64,000 bases of DNA from contig OX381720.1 in assembly GCA_947462335.1 (NCBI GenBank), positions 45,168,654 to 45,232,653 on the forward strand, in the 5' to 3' direction. Shown piece by piece: positions 11,301 through 23,459 of this stretch (position 1 is the stretch's first letter; every line of letters begins with the position of its first letter). The notes beneath the pieces were generated by a model, which did not search any database, was not told the origin of the DNA, and was given only the letters and a program-made list of their open reading frames with translations. A program made the position numbers and the translations under genes. Source of the DNA: Harmothoe impar (lineage: Eukaryota; Annelida; Polychaeta; Phyllodocida; Polynoidae).

Positions 11301-13754
11301 AGGTTTGAATAGCTGGGTAGTGAATTGGTTGTAGCCACGAAATAAAATAGCATCGGTAAAATACAAAAATGTACCACTACTCCTATCTTGAACCCTGCTA
11401 CTTTCTGTCATAACTTTTCCCTCACTGATAAGACTTGGTTAAACACCTAAATCTATCCAAGATTCCTTCAGTTATGATGGGATAAAGGGCTCCTAAACTA
11501 AATATTTCCAAACAAGGGTCACTCAAAAACATGCAACACAGCATGGGAACTTTTACCCCCTCTCTCTCGCTGCATCAGCTCTGAAAACAATAAAACATCA
11601 ACATAGTTGAACACAAAGTATGGTGCGTATAAGAAATATTACATAAAGGGTCACAACATAATTTTGTGTATCTAGAAGATGGCAACAGAAACGACAAATT
11701 CAATTAAAGTCCACTTAGGAGGAATATAGATCCAACCAGTGGATTTATATTCACCAGGGAAGAGAGGGCATACACTGAATCTATAACTAGTCTTAATACC
11801 AACAGGTGTGGCAAAGAACCAAGGCAGTTCACTATTCCTAGGGTGGCCAGACCATTTTTATAAAACGATATGATATAAACATGATGCATATCTACCAATA
11901 GCCCTAATATTCACATTTCCAGGACTACTCTTGTCATGGTGATGCAAGAAATAGCGAATTAGCTATGGTGGTTTGAATCTACCTCACCCTGACAAACCTT
12001 CTGACAGGTTTCAAACTGGTGCCACGGCCAACATTACAGCTCATAGCAGTCTTCTTACTGTACCAATATGCCACCTGGGGTGGATCAGCTGAAACAATGG
12101 CCTTCGTGCACCATTTCACCCCATAGACCCCTGTGTTATAGAGTGCTGCCATCTGGTTAAGCACCATGTCTGAACTAATAAAAAAGCCTCATATGACCCC
12201 AGGAGATGCCCTGACGCTGGCAGGTGGTAGGTTGTATTATTTCCATTCTAAATGCATCATTTTCAGCTGATTTAGCTCTATTTTCAGTAGTCAACCCTGA
12301 ATTACCAATTGAAGATTTCTAGAAAAATAACTGAGCTAAATATAACCATTTTAGATGGCTTATCTGATAAGGATCTGACTTTGTCAGGCAATCATGGAAT
12401 CCCTCATGAGATACCTGCATACAGGATGCTTCACACACAAAAATAATTTTGTTATTACATGGATTATCCATCAACCAGTGCAAATTCTACCAATGGAGAG
12501 GTTTAAGAGATCTCCCAGATATTGAGCTCAAAACAGACTCAACATCTGAGGTTAGTCAATATTGCCCCTGAATTACATTATGTAATACACTTTCTTATGC
12601 CTAGTCCAGCCTGTATATGATGGACCCATTCAAGATCTGTTGGTAACAAATTACTAGAAGTTTCTATCTGCCCTGAATCAAAAATGGGGGCATATCATAA
12701 AAGGGTCATTTAACATAGGATCAGATACAGACTGGGCACTCACGCCGACCCTCCGGCCACCCTACTATTCCCAATACATGTAGTGTACAATAGTGGTCTA
12801 AGTAACGTGTGCAAAAATTGACAGTTTTGGATCTACATTGGCTACAATATATTCATTTTAATAGCACCCCACTCCCAAGTAGTATCAGCTCATGGCAAAA
12901 GGCCTGTGTTGGTGTGTCGCCCGTATCAAGTTTTACCCATGGCCATGTATAGACACTGGTAGTTGAATATTGAAACTGTAATGACATTTAGGCTCTTGTC
13001 CTAACCACATCAGTAGCCTGAGTAGACTATTCACGAATAACATATTCACTAATAACATAGAGTGATAAGACTACACTGCTAGGCCACATAGTTTAAGTGA
13101 TAAAGACATAGACTAGTAGTGCATGTATAACGGTATGATCTACTTATCAACTATGGACCTACGGTACTTACAATTAATGTCAATAGCCTAAGACTAGGTA
13201 ATTAAGCTACTAGGGAGTAGCACAAAGAGGCTAGGCCTAGGGGCTAGTATCAAGTATGATTCTGATATTATATTCTTCTTGAAGAAGTTCTTTTTTTTTT
13301 CTAATTTGTATGCAAAACAATTGGCAAAACATACGTTTTCACATACGCCTGAAACTAAATTATGGCAATATATTTGACATTATTGTGGGATTAAGTACTG
13401 AGTGACGGTCCATGCCACAGGCACAGTGAGTGGAATATGGGAGTGTTTAAAGTGTGAACCATTGGCATCGGTCGTTGTTACATGATTGTATTGCCTCTAT
13501 TGGGTAATTGGCATTGATTGAATTGTGAGGTGTGTCTACAAACCCTGCTCATTGCCCAGGTACTCGTGCAGCTGTTTCACTATTTCAAACGGCACCGTCA
13601 GTGGCTTGGAGTCCCCCGATGGCCTCCTTGCCATCGCATACTTCCTAAATTCCTCCTTCACATCATTTGGCAGCTTTGCAGTTGTCAATAGAATGCGAAT
13701 CCACTGACGAATCTTGTCTGTCAAAATAACGTGACTTCCCACAACAGTCGCCAT
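2343..13754 (-). CDS. TMEM199: TMEM199 (Vma12-like V-ATPase assembly factor), 5 exons, complete
   Basis: Coding exons in transcript order: 13544-13754, 9117-9187, 8790-8879, 5425-5535, 2343-2420. The phases fit (211+71+90+111+78 = 561 nt, 186 aa), with standard GT/AG borders. The start is the ATG at 13754 (protein begins MATVVGSHVIL); an upstream in-frame ATG would add about 16 residues. Exon 2 encodes SLYLHELLEGSNVYLPKFE and exon 3 encodes SPELEQRIEKLKAEEANREY. Both are hallmarks of TMEM199/Vma12, which helps assemble the V-ATPase Vo sector in the ER/ERGIC. Exons 4 and 5 each supply one membrane segment (about residues 128-146 and 163-182), giving the two-TM hairpin expected for the family. 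Human TMEM199 is 208 aa, so the protein is near full length. It is divergently paired with SFSWAP. Introns 1, 3 and 4 (3-4.4 kb) are filled with small repeats. The family assignment rests on remembered motifs and is strong. Confidence 0.93.
2645..2700 (+). repeat. Dispersed repeat, copy 2 (partner at 824-880)
   Basis: Diverged copy of the segment at 824-880. It lies in intron 4 of TMEM199 and ends with the shared GATCCGCG. It is not coding. Confidence 0.45.
3180..3620 (+). repeat. Diverged direct duplication with poly(C) tract
   Basis: The phrase CATTTCTTAAAATCGACATG occurs at about 3229 and again at about 3385. The words 'gagcag.cacacagag.ggatgctca' occur near 3117 and 3472. Together these indicate a roughly 155-355 bp direct duplication around a ten-plus-base poly(C) run near 3420. 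It is intronic and no coding potential is recognised. Confidence 0.45.
4171..4361. mobile_element. MITE-like repeat, AACCCTTTAAGGGC family, copy 1
   Basis: Starts TTAACCCTTTAA and ends CTCAAAGGGTAA. The interior carries the shared words 'tgccctttt', 'tgcattcatgcatcat' and 'gttgatactcc'-like text found in the copies at 9493, 10667, 23168 and 26504. Terminal inverted repeats with TTAA at both edges suggest a non-autonomous DNA element. The superfamily is uncertain. Confidence 0.6.
6011..6799. mobile_element. Non-autonomous DNA element with 15-bp terminal inverted repeats
   Basis: CCCACTCAACAAAAA at 6011-6025 is exactly inverted at 6785-6799, giving a 789-bp element in TMEM199 intron 3. It carries no transposase frame. 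The left half is the AACGTT-rich repeat described separately. No clear target-site duplication was seen, so the true ends could differ by a few bases. Confidence 0.65.
6025..6370 (+). repeat. Degenerate ~50-bp tandem repeat rich in AACGTT
   Basis: About six diverged units, each built around AAAACGTT(A/T)...TTTCTATATGGTTT. The palindrome AACGTT or AAACGTTT recurs through the block. It lies inside the inverted-repeat element at 6011-6799 and is probably part of that family's body. Confidence 0.6.
6983..7177. mobile_element. ~195-bp MITE, copy 1 (sister copy at 54605-54803)
   Basis: Terminal repeats ACCRTAC-GT-GTTTAAG and CTTAAACGCAACGGTACGGT bracket a body reading 'ttatacaagacaggcgcttattcaagatccag'-like text. 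Nearly the same body occurs at 54605-54803, 47 kb away and on the same strand. The two copies differ at scattered bases, so this is an older family. Confidence 0.75.
7680..7968. mobile_element. Inverted-repeat element with GTGTGTTTCA ends
   Basis: GTGTGTTTCATGTTACA at 7680-7696 is inverted as GTAACCTGAAACACACC at 7952-7968. Inner flanks CTAGGTAGGGTAGG and CTAGGTAGGGTCGG stand in the same orientation rather than mirrored. Homopolymer A and T tracts lie just outside. Related words (GGTAGG, GGTAA..TGAAA) appear near 26385-26405 and 63115-63170. Probable MITE in TMEM199 intron 3. Confidence 0.55.
9493..9724. mobile_element. MITE-like repeat, AACCCTTTAAGGGC family, copy 2
   Basis: Begins TATAACCCCTTAAGGG and ends CCTTAAAGGGTTATA, an inverted pair about 230 bp apart in TMEM199 intron 1. 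The interior has 'gaccctatggggttgatacat' and 'gggtcgtcatgat', matching the copy at 10667-10921. Confidence 0.65.
10667..10921. mobile_element. MITE-like repeat, AACCCTTTAAGGGC family, copy 3
   Basis: Edges TTAACCATTTGGGG and AAAATGGTTAA are inverted and TTAA-bounded. The interior 'ggaccctatggggttgacacat' plus 'gaagggtcgcataatg' matches copies 2 and 5. It lies in TMEM199 intron 1, about 0.9 kb from copy 2. Confidence 0.65.
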
Positions 13755-14099
13755 TTTGGAAAACCCCCTCATGACGTCATTTGACCTGTGGTCGCTACTC
13801 ATTATTTCAAGGGGACATTGATTTGGGGATTCCCCTTGACAATTCAATTTTTCGATAGTATCGGGAGTGATTCATGCTATAATATTATAAATTACATTGT
13901 AGACATATAATCTATATGAATGCAGTCCAGAACCTTTCGTAATTTTAAAGATATTTCAAAATATTGAAAACTTGACACCCCTCTACCCCTCTGGGAATAG
14001 TCCAATATCAACTTCCGCTTTGGCGGCCATGTTGATCAACTGCGGGGTGATGAAAGGACAGGAAGATATTCTCGGTGATCCACGACGAAATTAAGCACC
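13755..14099. promoter_or_regulatory. Bidirectional TMEM199/SFSWAP promoter region
   Basis: Only 345 bp separate the divergent start codons. The region holds a palindromic ATGACGTCAT and a GGCGGCCATGTTG at about 14022-14034 that resembles a YY1 site (GCCGCCAT-TT). A second YY1-like CGCCATTTTG overlaps the TMEM199 start codon at 13750-13759. There is no obvious TATA box, as is usual for divergent housekeeping pairs. Transcription starts are not known. Confidence 0.7.
13771..13780. promoter_or_regulatory. Palindromic CRE/ATF site (ATGACGTCAT)
   Basis: A perfect 10-bp palindrome containing the full CREB/ATF consensus TGACGTCA. It lies 17 bp upstream of the TMEM199 ATG and inside the shared promoter. 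Because the site is symmetric it could serve both genes. Confidence 0.7.
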
Positions 14100-17000
14100 A
14101 TGGCAGCCAGAAAACGACCGATCCGTAAGCAATTCAAGACACCAAAAGATGACGAAGATCTGGAGGGTTTGCTTGTGTTCGGGTATCAATGTAAACAGTT
14201 CAGAGACGACGAAAAGGCGATGTATATTGACCAAGGACGTCACCTGATTCCCTGGATGGGCGATTCGAGCCTGCTCATAGACAGGTCGGTGTAAAAAGCG
14301 GACTTGAGCTCTTGGGAACTGAATTTGCCTGCCAAAGGTTTCGATTTTCTCCTCAATTTGACCTTTAATAATAAAATGAAATATATAGTTACCATTCTAG
14401 CCCTTGTACAGGTTTTAATTGTGATTCCGAGGAAGCAGAAAGAGAGAGACTACCATCGCCTCAGCCTCAGGCATTCTGAGCATCTACTTCGTGGTCATCG
14501 TGATTCGTGTGAAATCATGTGTAAACTCCACTACCTTGTACCACAAGTTGCACAACCCAACTTCAAACTAAATACAAGGTCACATCAGGGGGAAAAGAGT
14601 GAAAGAAAAAATGATCACCATCGACCTTTTATGTTTTCACATTGTGGTTCTTGGTTTCACAGGGTTGCCATCAATCAAACCAAGAGCTGCAACCACCTCC
14701 ATCACATCCAGTGCAACATTGATCTTTCTCTCTGTTGTATGTTCCCCATTTGTCTCTTTTTCCAAACAGCTTGCAGCTTTTTGGCCAAATAGATCGGTGA
14801 GCATATGACTCGATCGACGTGTTGCCTTGAGACATTGTGACAGTGTTGGTAAGCCAATATGACAATACACTATGGTCTGCAAGAGGATGATAGGTTTGTA
14901 CAATGTTGAAAAATGAAGAAGCCCCCAGGTCATATGTTCAAAGTGTATTTCCCCAGTTTAGACAGCTGTTTCTTTTGTGTGTTTTTTTAAACTAGGATTA
15001 TAGGCATATGCTCCATGATAAAGAATCAGTAATAGCACGAGAAGGGTCCCTTAGCATGATTTGGAGGTATTTGTAATCAAAATAGGAACTTTGTCATTTC
15101 TCTTATTTCCGGATATATTCTTCTTTACAAAGACATATTTACAACAAAAAAAAACGGCAATTTCCTTTTTTCTTGTCTAGATTCTATTTCCAAACAGATT
15201 GACATAATCAAAACGGAATGAAATTAAATTCCATTATATTACATGCATTGTAGATTTTGACAGAACACATGGTACAAAATGGAGCAATAAAATCGCAGTC
15301 GGTAAATTTCAGTGCAGATGGCAGTATGATTTGCATGAACAACGGGTGAATTTGTTGTCTGTGTCTATCGAAAGAAAGAACTTTTGTTTTATATATCGTC
15401 CTAGATAGAAGAACTAAATAGCATACTAAATGTGTCTGGGCTTTCATAGCTCTAATAGAAAAACACTAACCATGCTTACATTAAGGTTTCCAAAGATAGA
15501 AACAGTAAGTGGCAAAATTGATATGTTAAACAATTAAGACCTGATACAAGCAAAACTCCCCGTTGTCCAGCGAAGGCCAATTGTATGGAACTGCAAATGC
15601 ATGATTCAATGATGGCGTGCTGAGTCGCGCAGTGTAGCGAAGAAGAGCAGTTGCTGATTCTCACACTTCTTCCAGGTACGATGGGCGCGGCCACCTTTAT
15701 GACCTGCATCAATATGACGCGTCCAAGATCAATGCAGAGGACGGGCTCACGGACGAAGACAAACGCATTGAAGCACTCTGTGACGAAGAGCGCTACTTTG
15801 AGTTGCATACCGACATCTCTGAAAAGATCATGTATGAAGGTAGGTGGCTAATGTAGTGTGCAGCTATTAAAACCAACCTTCATTCTAATCCAATGCTCTA
15901 GGGAGGGATTACATAACAAACTAGGACAATTTCCTTCCATTTTATACAAAAACCGGCATATCTAGCTGAGAAAAGGGTAGGAAAGATGACGTTGGAATTT
16001 TACATATATAATCAAGAGGCCTATCTCATGGTCTGGAAATAACAAAAAAAAAACTATAATTCCAACAGAGGAAGAATTGAAGCGACTGAACCAAGCGTTT
16101 GACGAGGCCTACGACTATGGAGGTTATGCCGCTGTAGGATTCAGCTACGACTATGGACAACCTGTAGAGGACGAATCAGGTATGTCTCATGATACTCATA
16201 TTGTAACTTTGAAAACAAAATTGTTGCGAAGTTTGATATCCTGTGCAACCCTGTGCAAAGAAAAAACAGGAGAAAAAAGAGAAATGATTATTGTAGACAT
16301 GTGTACTCTTTATACATGTACATATATCCCTGTAGATTAAAACACAAAAAAAACCATCAGATTTTAATATTCAATCCTTTTATATTCTTTAAAGTTATAG
16401 AACACAATAGAAACAACAGCTATAGGATACATGTATTCAGATAATTATGAGCTCACAAATGGATTTTAACAGGTCAAGGAGAGGTGGGCGATGATGATGA
16501 CGATGAGGATGAGGATGACGATGAGGATGACGAACCGTACATGATTCCGGACGAGCTACAACTACCGCCTGATACTAATGTGGTAAGTAGGCTCCCCTCT
16601 CAACATAGACCAAAATAAAGGCCTTATTGGCTCGTAATGGACGACAGGAAAGACGTTTTTTTTTAAATAACAATGTTATTCAAAAATTATGAAATTTGAT
16701 TTGTGCAGTTTCGTTGTGTATAACCAAGGTATATTAAATGTACTAGCGTTTAAAGATTGAATAATCATTATCTTCCTTGTTTCCAGCCAACATCAGTGAA
16801 AAACGCCAAGATTATAGAGAAAACCGCCAAGTTTGTTGCCTCGCAGGGAGTTCAGATGGAGATCCTCATCAAGACGAAACAGAGCGACAATCCACTGTTT
16901 GACTTTTTAGAACATGATGCACCTCTGAACGCCTTCTACAAACACATGAGAATGATGATAAAATCAGGTCGCTATAAACCAAAGGAAGATGTACCGGAGA

Positions 17001-20000
17001 TGGAAAGCCAGTCAAGTAAGTCTCCACCTACTTTTAAAACCAAGTTACAATGTAGCTTCAGAAAAGGAGAAAAAATACTATAAATCTGACACATAGATAA
17101 TTTTATTGTACAGACCAAGTAAACGATTATTAGCGCTTGACAAGCACTTGTTCAGTTTAAGTTGATAGATTTGACAGATGATTTGACTGCCTAGTAAATT
17201 GGAGTTATGTTCATTGTAGTTTATTGTGCGACAATTACTAAATCAATAAAAAGTGCACTTATGTGATTTAAACTAAGTTATTAACTACTTCTTTTTCTAG
17301 GCCAACAAGAGGGCCAGGAATATCTCCATCCCAAACTTATGAAACTCATGCAAAAGGAACCAGAACCAGAGTTAAATTCACAGGTACGTTACTAAGGAAA
17401 TATTCATAAAACAATACCAGTGAGTAATGGAGAACCACTCTGCCCAAATGCATTTAATTATGAATACAAGAAATCAACAGATCATACAACATATTAGTAG
17501 TCAACAAACGAAAAATGTCATGTGTATTCTCTGATAAAAATCTGGTGTTCGTCATCATGGTATTTGAAAATTACTTTTTTTTCCGTGAATCAAGATGCCT
17601 TCCTTACTATTTCAGGATTTTCTGGAGTCTGTCAAGTCGAAATTGCCCGCTGGTCAACTGTCAAACTCGTTATACGCTAGGTTGGTTACAAACATCAAGG
17701 ATGGTTCCAGTGGCCGCAATTCACCTGTCCTTACGAGACCCGTAGTGTAAGTAGATGTTAAGTTACGACTATAACCGGTATTACACATGGTGATTTCATG
17801 ACAACACCGGAATGGTTGTTTAATAATTGTTACAATTCAATTCAATTTCAAAGCTTTAATTCAAATGCATGTTGTTCAAAAGTAATATTGGGACGAATGA
17901 TTAATTAATCATTACAATCTCTGTATACTACAACACATATGCGCGTAGCTAGATTTATACACCTGATAAATATACAACATGAATATCAGAACCCAAGTAA
18001 TTAAATTGTCTATCAAACATGAACAACAGTCTTATGTAGCATCTTCAAATTACAGGCCTAAGAAGGCGGTAGCAGAGCCTGCAGCATCAGTGAGTCCGTA
18101 CGCTGGGGAGGCGTCGGTGAGTCCGGTACCCCACCAGGAGCTGGAACCTGCCGCCACCTACATCCCACCCCACAGCCACACCATGTCACAACCCCAGCCG
18201 CCCGGAGTCTACGGCCCCTCGGAGATCACCTTACCGCCTCCTCCGGGCATGGAGCCAGTCACGCTGCCGTCCGCAGTAGCAGTGGCTGAGGTCACACAAC
18301 CCCCACCCCCAGGCACCATACCACCCGCACCCGAGGCCATGCCTCCAGTCCCCATGCAGCCAGAGACGAGCGGGTACGTCGATGTGCTTAATGGGGCATA
18401 CAGCGGAGATAACTCGTACGAAGAGGAAGAAGAGTAAGTTCACTGTTGATTTGTTTTGTCATTTCATCTAAGAAGATAAGATATCATGAGGAAAAGAGAA
18501 AAGTGTCTAATCCTTAAGTTAAGTTCTACTAATTGTAGATGGTTAGTAGAACATCGTTATTTGCGCCATAAAACATGTGGGATTGGAGCCTCATTTAACA
18601 GTAAGTGTATGTAATTCTCAAAACTTTACAAATCTCTTATCTCAAGCTTTAATCGAAATCGCAATTTCCATATGCTAAATCTAATATGATGTATTTGACT
18701 TACCAGTGTACCACCAGGAGTATTGTTGCCACCCCCGGACCAGCAACCTATCGTTGACAAGATGGCCGCCTACGTGGCGAAGAATGGTCCCGACTTTGAA
18801 GCCGTAGTCAGAAACAAAATTGACGAGCGCTTTCACTTCCTCAACTCTTGGCATGTACACAACAAATACTACGAGTACCGCAAGAATATCTACCTCAAAG
18901 AATTTGCCGCAAACAATGTAAAAGTCACTATCACTCAGACATCACAGAATGCGGCAGGTGACACTGTAGTCACAAAGACAACAACGACATTGGCCAACGT
19001 CAACTCCCAACCGAGTAAGGGTGTGAGCTTCTCCATAAAGCCAAAGGATAACGAGGGGACGGCGCTGACGGGGCGGAAGATCATGTTGTATGACAGCAGT
19101 GACGAGGAGGATGAAGGTAGGTGACACTTGGCGTAGTGCCTAATGGCGCATCATTTACAATGTCATCCAGAGCAGTCAATTATTAGCAAAGATAAGCATG
19201 ACCTGGTGTCTTCATTGTTTTGAGCTAGGGGCATGTCAGTAAAGTTAGCCTTCTTGTATTAAGTGAGCAATATTGTCAGGGTTCTCCACAGCCTCAAAAA
19301 TTATACCGTAAATTCTCGCATAGAAACAGGGGCATGTACGAGAGTCAGACCAGGGTTAAGCTTCTATGCGAGGAATTACAGTCTTTAAATTGATGGATAT
19401 AATCTTCTTGGGGTGAAAAATTCCAAAATGGGAATAACTTCTGTTCTAATTGATGGATTTTCAAAATTCAAAAACCTATTGATAGCTAAAATGACACCGG
19501 CGGCGATTCTGGGGTAATTTGACGCCGGCGGTAGTAAAAAGGACGCCGGCGGCCTGCCGGTGTCAATGCAGTGTGGGGAGAACCCTGATTGTTCAATTAA
19601 ACTTATAATCTTGTGACTCCTAGTATGTGTGAAATTGCTCCTTTTCTCACGGCATCAAACATGTACATTTGACACCTGATAAGCTGTTTGATTCAAGAGA
19701 ACTTTCCATGAATAACCATTCCTTTTTCTTTGACAGATGGAAACAAAGTGCCAAGAAGAGAGGCAGAGTCAGACTCAAGTGAATCTCGTACAGACGGCAG
19801 CCGTGTACAAGAGGCATCCAAGGCGGAGAAGACACAGTCTAACCCTGAAGAGGTGGAGCGCCGCAATGGTCAGTATGAAAACACTGCCCATCATGCTGTA
19901 TAGATAGAATAAAAATTTACGGCCACTTTTTGAACCTGGGCTTCAAGTTTTAGTTTCCTCCGGTAGGAGCTGGATCGGAATTTGAGTCATGGTGTATGTA

Positions 20001-23000
20001 CTCACGTGCTATACTTGATGTACCTTTATAAAATTGTCAAATATAGATCTAGCCATGAACGTGAATACTTATTTAGATTTATGATGTAACTAATAAAGAC
20101 TAATTAAATCACTATGAATCAGAGTATGATGTGTGATGTGTAAATACATGAATTAACTAGTTCTTTCGTCTATGCTTTCGCCCACAGCTGAGGAGCGTTC
20201 TAAAGACAGGATCTCAATGGCTGCCCGTGAGAAGGTGGCCGCTGCCGGACGAGAGAAACAAATACAGTTGGAGCGTAAGCGCCGAGCTGCCATGTTCATC
20301 AATATGTTAAAAGGTACCGGCCCAGCCGAACAAAGCACATCTGGGTCAGGGAAGTCATCAGTACCATCCCCAGGGTCTGCGCCATCACGAGAGGAATCAT
20401 CCCGAGATGCAATTAGTAAGGAGTTTAATATACACAATAAAGTACTGTAGAATGATTTCCTAAATATGTGCTGCAGCAAGAAAATACTATATATACTGGT
20501 GTATACAATTACTGTGGACAGCCTAACGACTTTAGCCTATTAATTCCTGTAATTCGACATACTGAAGTGAAATTACCCTTTATCCCAAAATAGTGACGTT
20601 GTTATTCTCATACCCTAAAACTCTTTATCTATTATGGATAATTAATGTTCCTACATTGAAAGTGATAACAATAACTAAATTTGTAATGCAGATTCCATCT
20701 CTGATATGTATTTATTTTTTGTTTTCAAAGGTGTAGGAACTTCATCACCCACCAACTCTCCCAAGATCTCCCCACGTAGAAGTAGATCTCCCAGCCCGGT
20801 CCGACCCCGTTCTACATCCCGGGCAAACTCAATCACAAAATCACCTTCCCGTACACGATCACCAGCTAGATCCTCACAATCAGATCGACATCGGGTACGT
20901 GATTTGGAGCGTCGGAAACAGCGAAGTGATGTATCACGTAGGTCAAGGTCCAGATCACCCGCGTGGAGACCGCGGAGGTCGCCCTCACCACGCAGAAGGC
21001 GTTTCAGATCACGATCTCCACCCACAGCCTATTCTGTAGTCCGGAGGTAAGGCCGTATAAATGTGCTATGATTTGATTAGTTCTGTATAGAACTCAAACC
21101 CGATATCTAAGCATTCTGAAAATCATATCAAACCCGAATTTAACACTTTCAGTGTTTGATGGCTCCATTATTCAAATTGTAGAATTTTGTGTTTGGTGAT
21201 CTTTGGCCGTTGACGCTGTTAATGAGTTTTAGATATGTGACCTTCTCAACCCAACAAACAACCTTTAACCAACAAATGAGGCTTCTTCACTTAAGAAGAC
21301 AAATGCATTTCAGGTCACGGTCAAAGTCGGCATCTCGTAAAAGGTCAAGGACACGGTCAAAGTCACCCCCGAAACACAAGAAAAAGAGGGCCACAAGGTC
21401 AAGGTCAAGAGACCGTCAGCTGGCGCATTCAAGAATGTCCCCCGTGCGGACAAAGGAGAAGAAAAGTAGGAAGAAGTCGCGCTCAAAGTCACCATCTAAA
21501 AAACGGAAATCAAGATCACCTTCCAAGTCAAGGAAGGCGAAATCACGCTCAAAGTAAGAACATATACACTATTAGATGTAATAAGCATAGGCCCTATCAC
21601 GTGCTGAACAAATATCGCAAGTGTATTTCTAGTAGTTTAAGAGTTGATTTCTACTTTTAAAAAATAATTTGAGTGATTTCTAGTCTAAAACTTGGTCCAA
21701 AAGAGGAGCAGCTAAATAATTCTGAATCAGCTCATCATCGTGATTTCATTAAATCATTGGATTAATAATATTAAATTCAGTAAAATCTGAGAGAATCTAT
21801 TATTAATGTACATTTATTTTTTACCATTGCCAGGTCACCAACGAGTAGTAAGAAGTCTAAAAAATCTCACAAACACAAGTCACGTTCCCCATCAAAGTCT
21901 AGTCGCAATGGCACGAAATCCCGGGAGGGTTCCGTGCCAAGGCTGATTTCAATTCCAGAAGTGAAAACACCGAGGTACTCTTCAAGGTCAGTGTAAATTT
22001 GTATACACGATGGAGTTTGATAGGGAGTGGTCATTTATCGATATGAGGCAGGAAGGGGGTGTGGTGAATGTCTCCTGTTTTCAGTGCAAAAGCCTAGTAT
22101 ATTGAACAATGGTTGCCGGTTAGGAATACCGACCCTTTTGGGAAAAGGCACCTCCAACTCGTTTAGCAACACATATTAACAATTGTTGTATTTAGTGATT
22201 AGTGGTCCTCTATATAATCATCCTAGACAAGTCTATATGGTGTACCATATATAAACATCAGCCTAATAACAATGCCCTATTACCTCTGTTTTTGCAGGTC
22301 ACATAAGACGACTTACTTGGATGACAGCCATGATGATGATGTCATCATTATCTCACCAGTCAAGGAGGACTGTGCATCACCCGTTTCTTCATCCATCACA
22401 GCCTCTGCTTCATATCATCCCTTAGCCCATATAACGATTCCTGCGGAGGTGACACCACCTCCTGCACCGCCCGTGGCACCGCCGGCACCACCACCCCCTG
22501 CACCACCGCCCGCAGCCCCCACCGCCTCATCCTCCACATTCACACTTCTACCCAACTCAGTCGGCCCATCACAGTCCAAGCAACCATTACCTCCCGTCTC
22601 AAAGGTAAGTGTACTATGTTCATTGAGAAATATTACTACATGTATATGTCATATAAACGTCATCAAAGTTAGCTCCATGTTGAAAAATGCTCTTTATTCT
22701 TAAATTCATTTTACAACTAGAAAAAAGTATTTTATTTCCTGAAATTACTTGTAAAACTACACATACTTATGCTGTACAAAATCGTTACTCTTTGTTGACA
22801 GTTAGAGTTAGACACTTCGTAAGCAATGTAGAAGTATGATATTATGTTTATAGATTATAGTCTAAGTTAGAGTTTACAGTCCAACAAAATAATAATATCA
22901 ATGTGCCATTATATTCCAGGACATGTTGTCGAAGGTGCGTGCCATGCTAAGGGCTTCGCGGGCACAGATCCTGAAGGAGGAGGGTCCCCTATGTCTGGAC

Positions 23001-23006
23001 GACTAG
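14100..23006 (+). CDS. SFSWAP: SFSWAP splicing regulator (SURP/RS protein), 16 exons, complete
   Basis: Exons: 14100-14284, 15676-15839, 16069-16179, 16473-16582, 16787-17015, 17301-17383, 17616-17746, 18056-18433, 18707-19116, 19737-19868, 20188-20415, 20731-21046, 21314-21553, 21834-21986, 22298-22604, 22920-23006. The total is 3264 nt, 1087 aa, and all phases join. The N-terminal DRY_EERY domain contains [17 protein letters not shown] and [10 protein letters not shown] (residues about 20-160). An Asp/Glu run follows at 155-175. SURP1 is in exon 5 (about 195-245; [14 protein letters not shown]) and SURP2 in exon 9 (about 478-525; [16 protein letters not shown]), with Pro-rich linkers between. 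A coiled basic segment ([20 protein letters not shown]) and an RS domain (about 735-960) complete the vertebrate SFSWAP order. The C-terminus [12 protein letters not shown] matches the family end (MAKVRAMLAAS). SFSWAP is a nuclear regulator of alternative splicing. The exon 1 donor is GTCGGT, the weakest in the gene. Confidence 0.96.
19304..19383. mobile_element. 80-bp MITE in SFSWAP intron 9
   Basis: ACCGTAAATTCTCGCATAGAA is mirrored by TTCTATGCGAGGAATTACAGT at the other end. The 'CCGTAAATTC(T/C)CG(C/T)' end also appears at 42004-42081, and more weakly near 6840 and 43090, defining a family of very short elements. Confidence 0.65.
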
Positions 23007-23167
23007 AACCTGCGCCATATTTACATATACTTCGCGAAGAAAGGAATTTTACTTTTATTGTTTTCCCAACTGTTTAGTTTCGATTTTATGACAAATCTAC
23101 ACACTAGTACAATGAGAATAATATGCATGGTTGCCCTGTTCTCAGCAGTGAGCTACGGAGCCTGTTA

Positions 23168-23331
23168 TTAATCCTTTAAGAGCAGCTTTCATGCACTATG
23201 CCCTTTTGTCGAAATGATGCATACATGCCAGTGGTGAGTTACTCTGGGGTTGATACTCCCAAAGGATCGTCATAATGCACAGCACCACTGTATTGTGTCG
23301 ACAAATGGACATGAAGCCTTGAAGGTTAGGC
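23168..23331. mobile_element. MITE-like repeat, AACCCTTTAAGGGC family, copy 4
   Basis: Starts TTAATCCTTTAAGAGC and ends GCCTTGAAGGTTAGG. The interior has 'catgcactatgcccttttgtcg' and 'ggttgatactcc', shared with copy 1 at 4171. It falls in the SFSWAP 3' UTR, between the stop codon and the AATAAA. Confidence 0.6.
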
Positions 23332-23453
23332 TATAAAACAACTTATGTGATATAAGACAGGGATATTCTACAACGACTAGGCCCACGCGTGTACACGTTT
23401 TATAATTCAGTGATATCGGTTATTACATCTTGTGGGAGGAACTTTATGTCATG

Positions 23454-23459
23454 AATAAA
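23454..23459 (+). terminator. SFSWAP poly(A) signal
   Basis: AATAAA about 450 bp after the SFSWAP stop codon, followed by T-rich sequence. Likely 3'-end signal; the cleavage site is not determined. Confidence 0.6.

Noticed and set aside
14304..14792. 162-codon plus-strand frame after SFSWAP exon 1
   Set aside because: Lies in SFSWAP intron 1, does not start with ATG, and has no similarity to the protein. The exon 1-exon 2 join is required by phase and family sequence.
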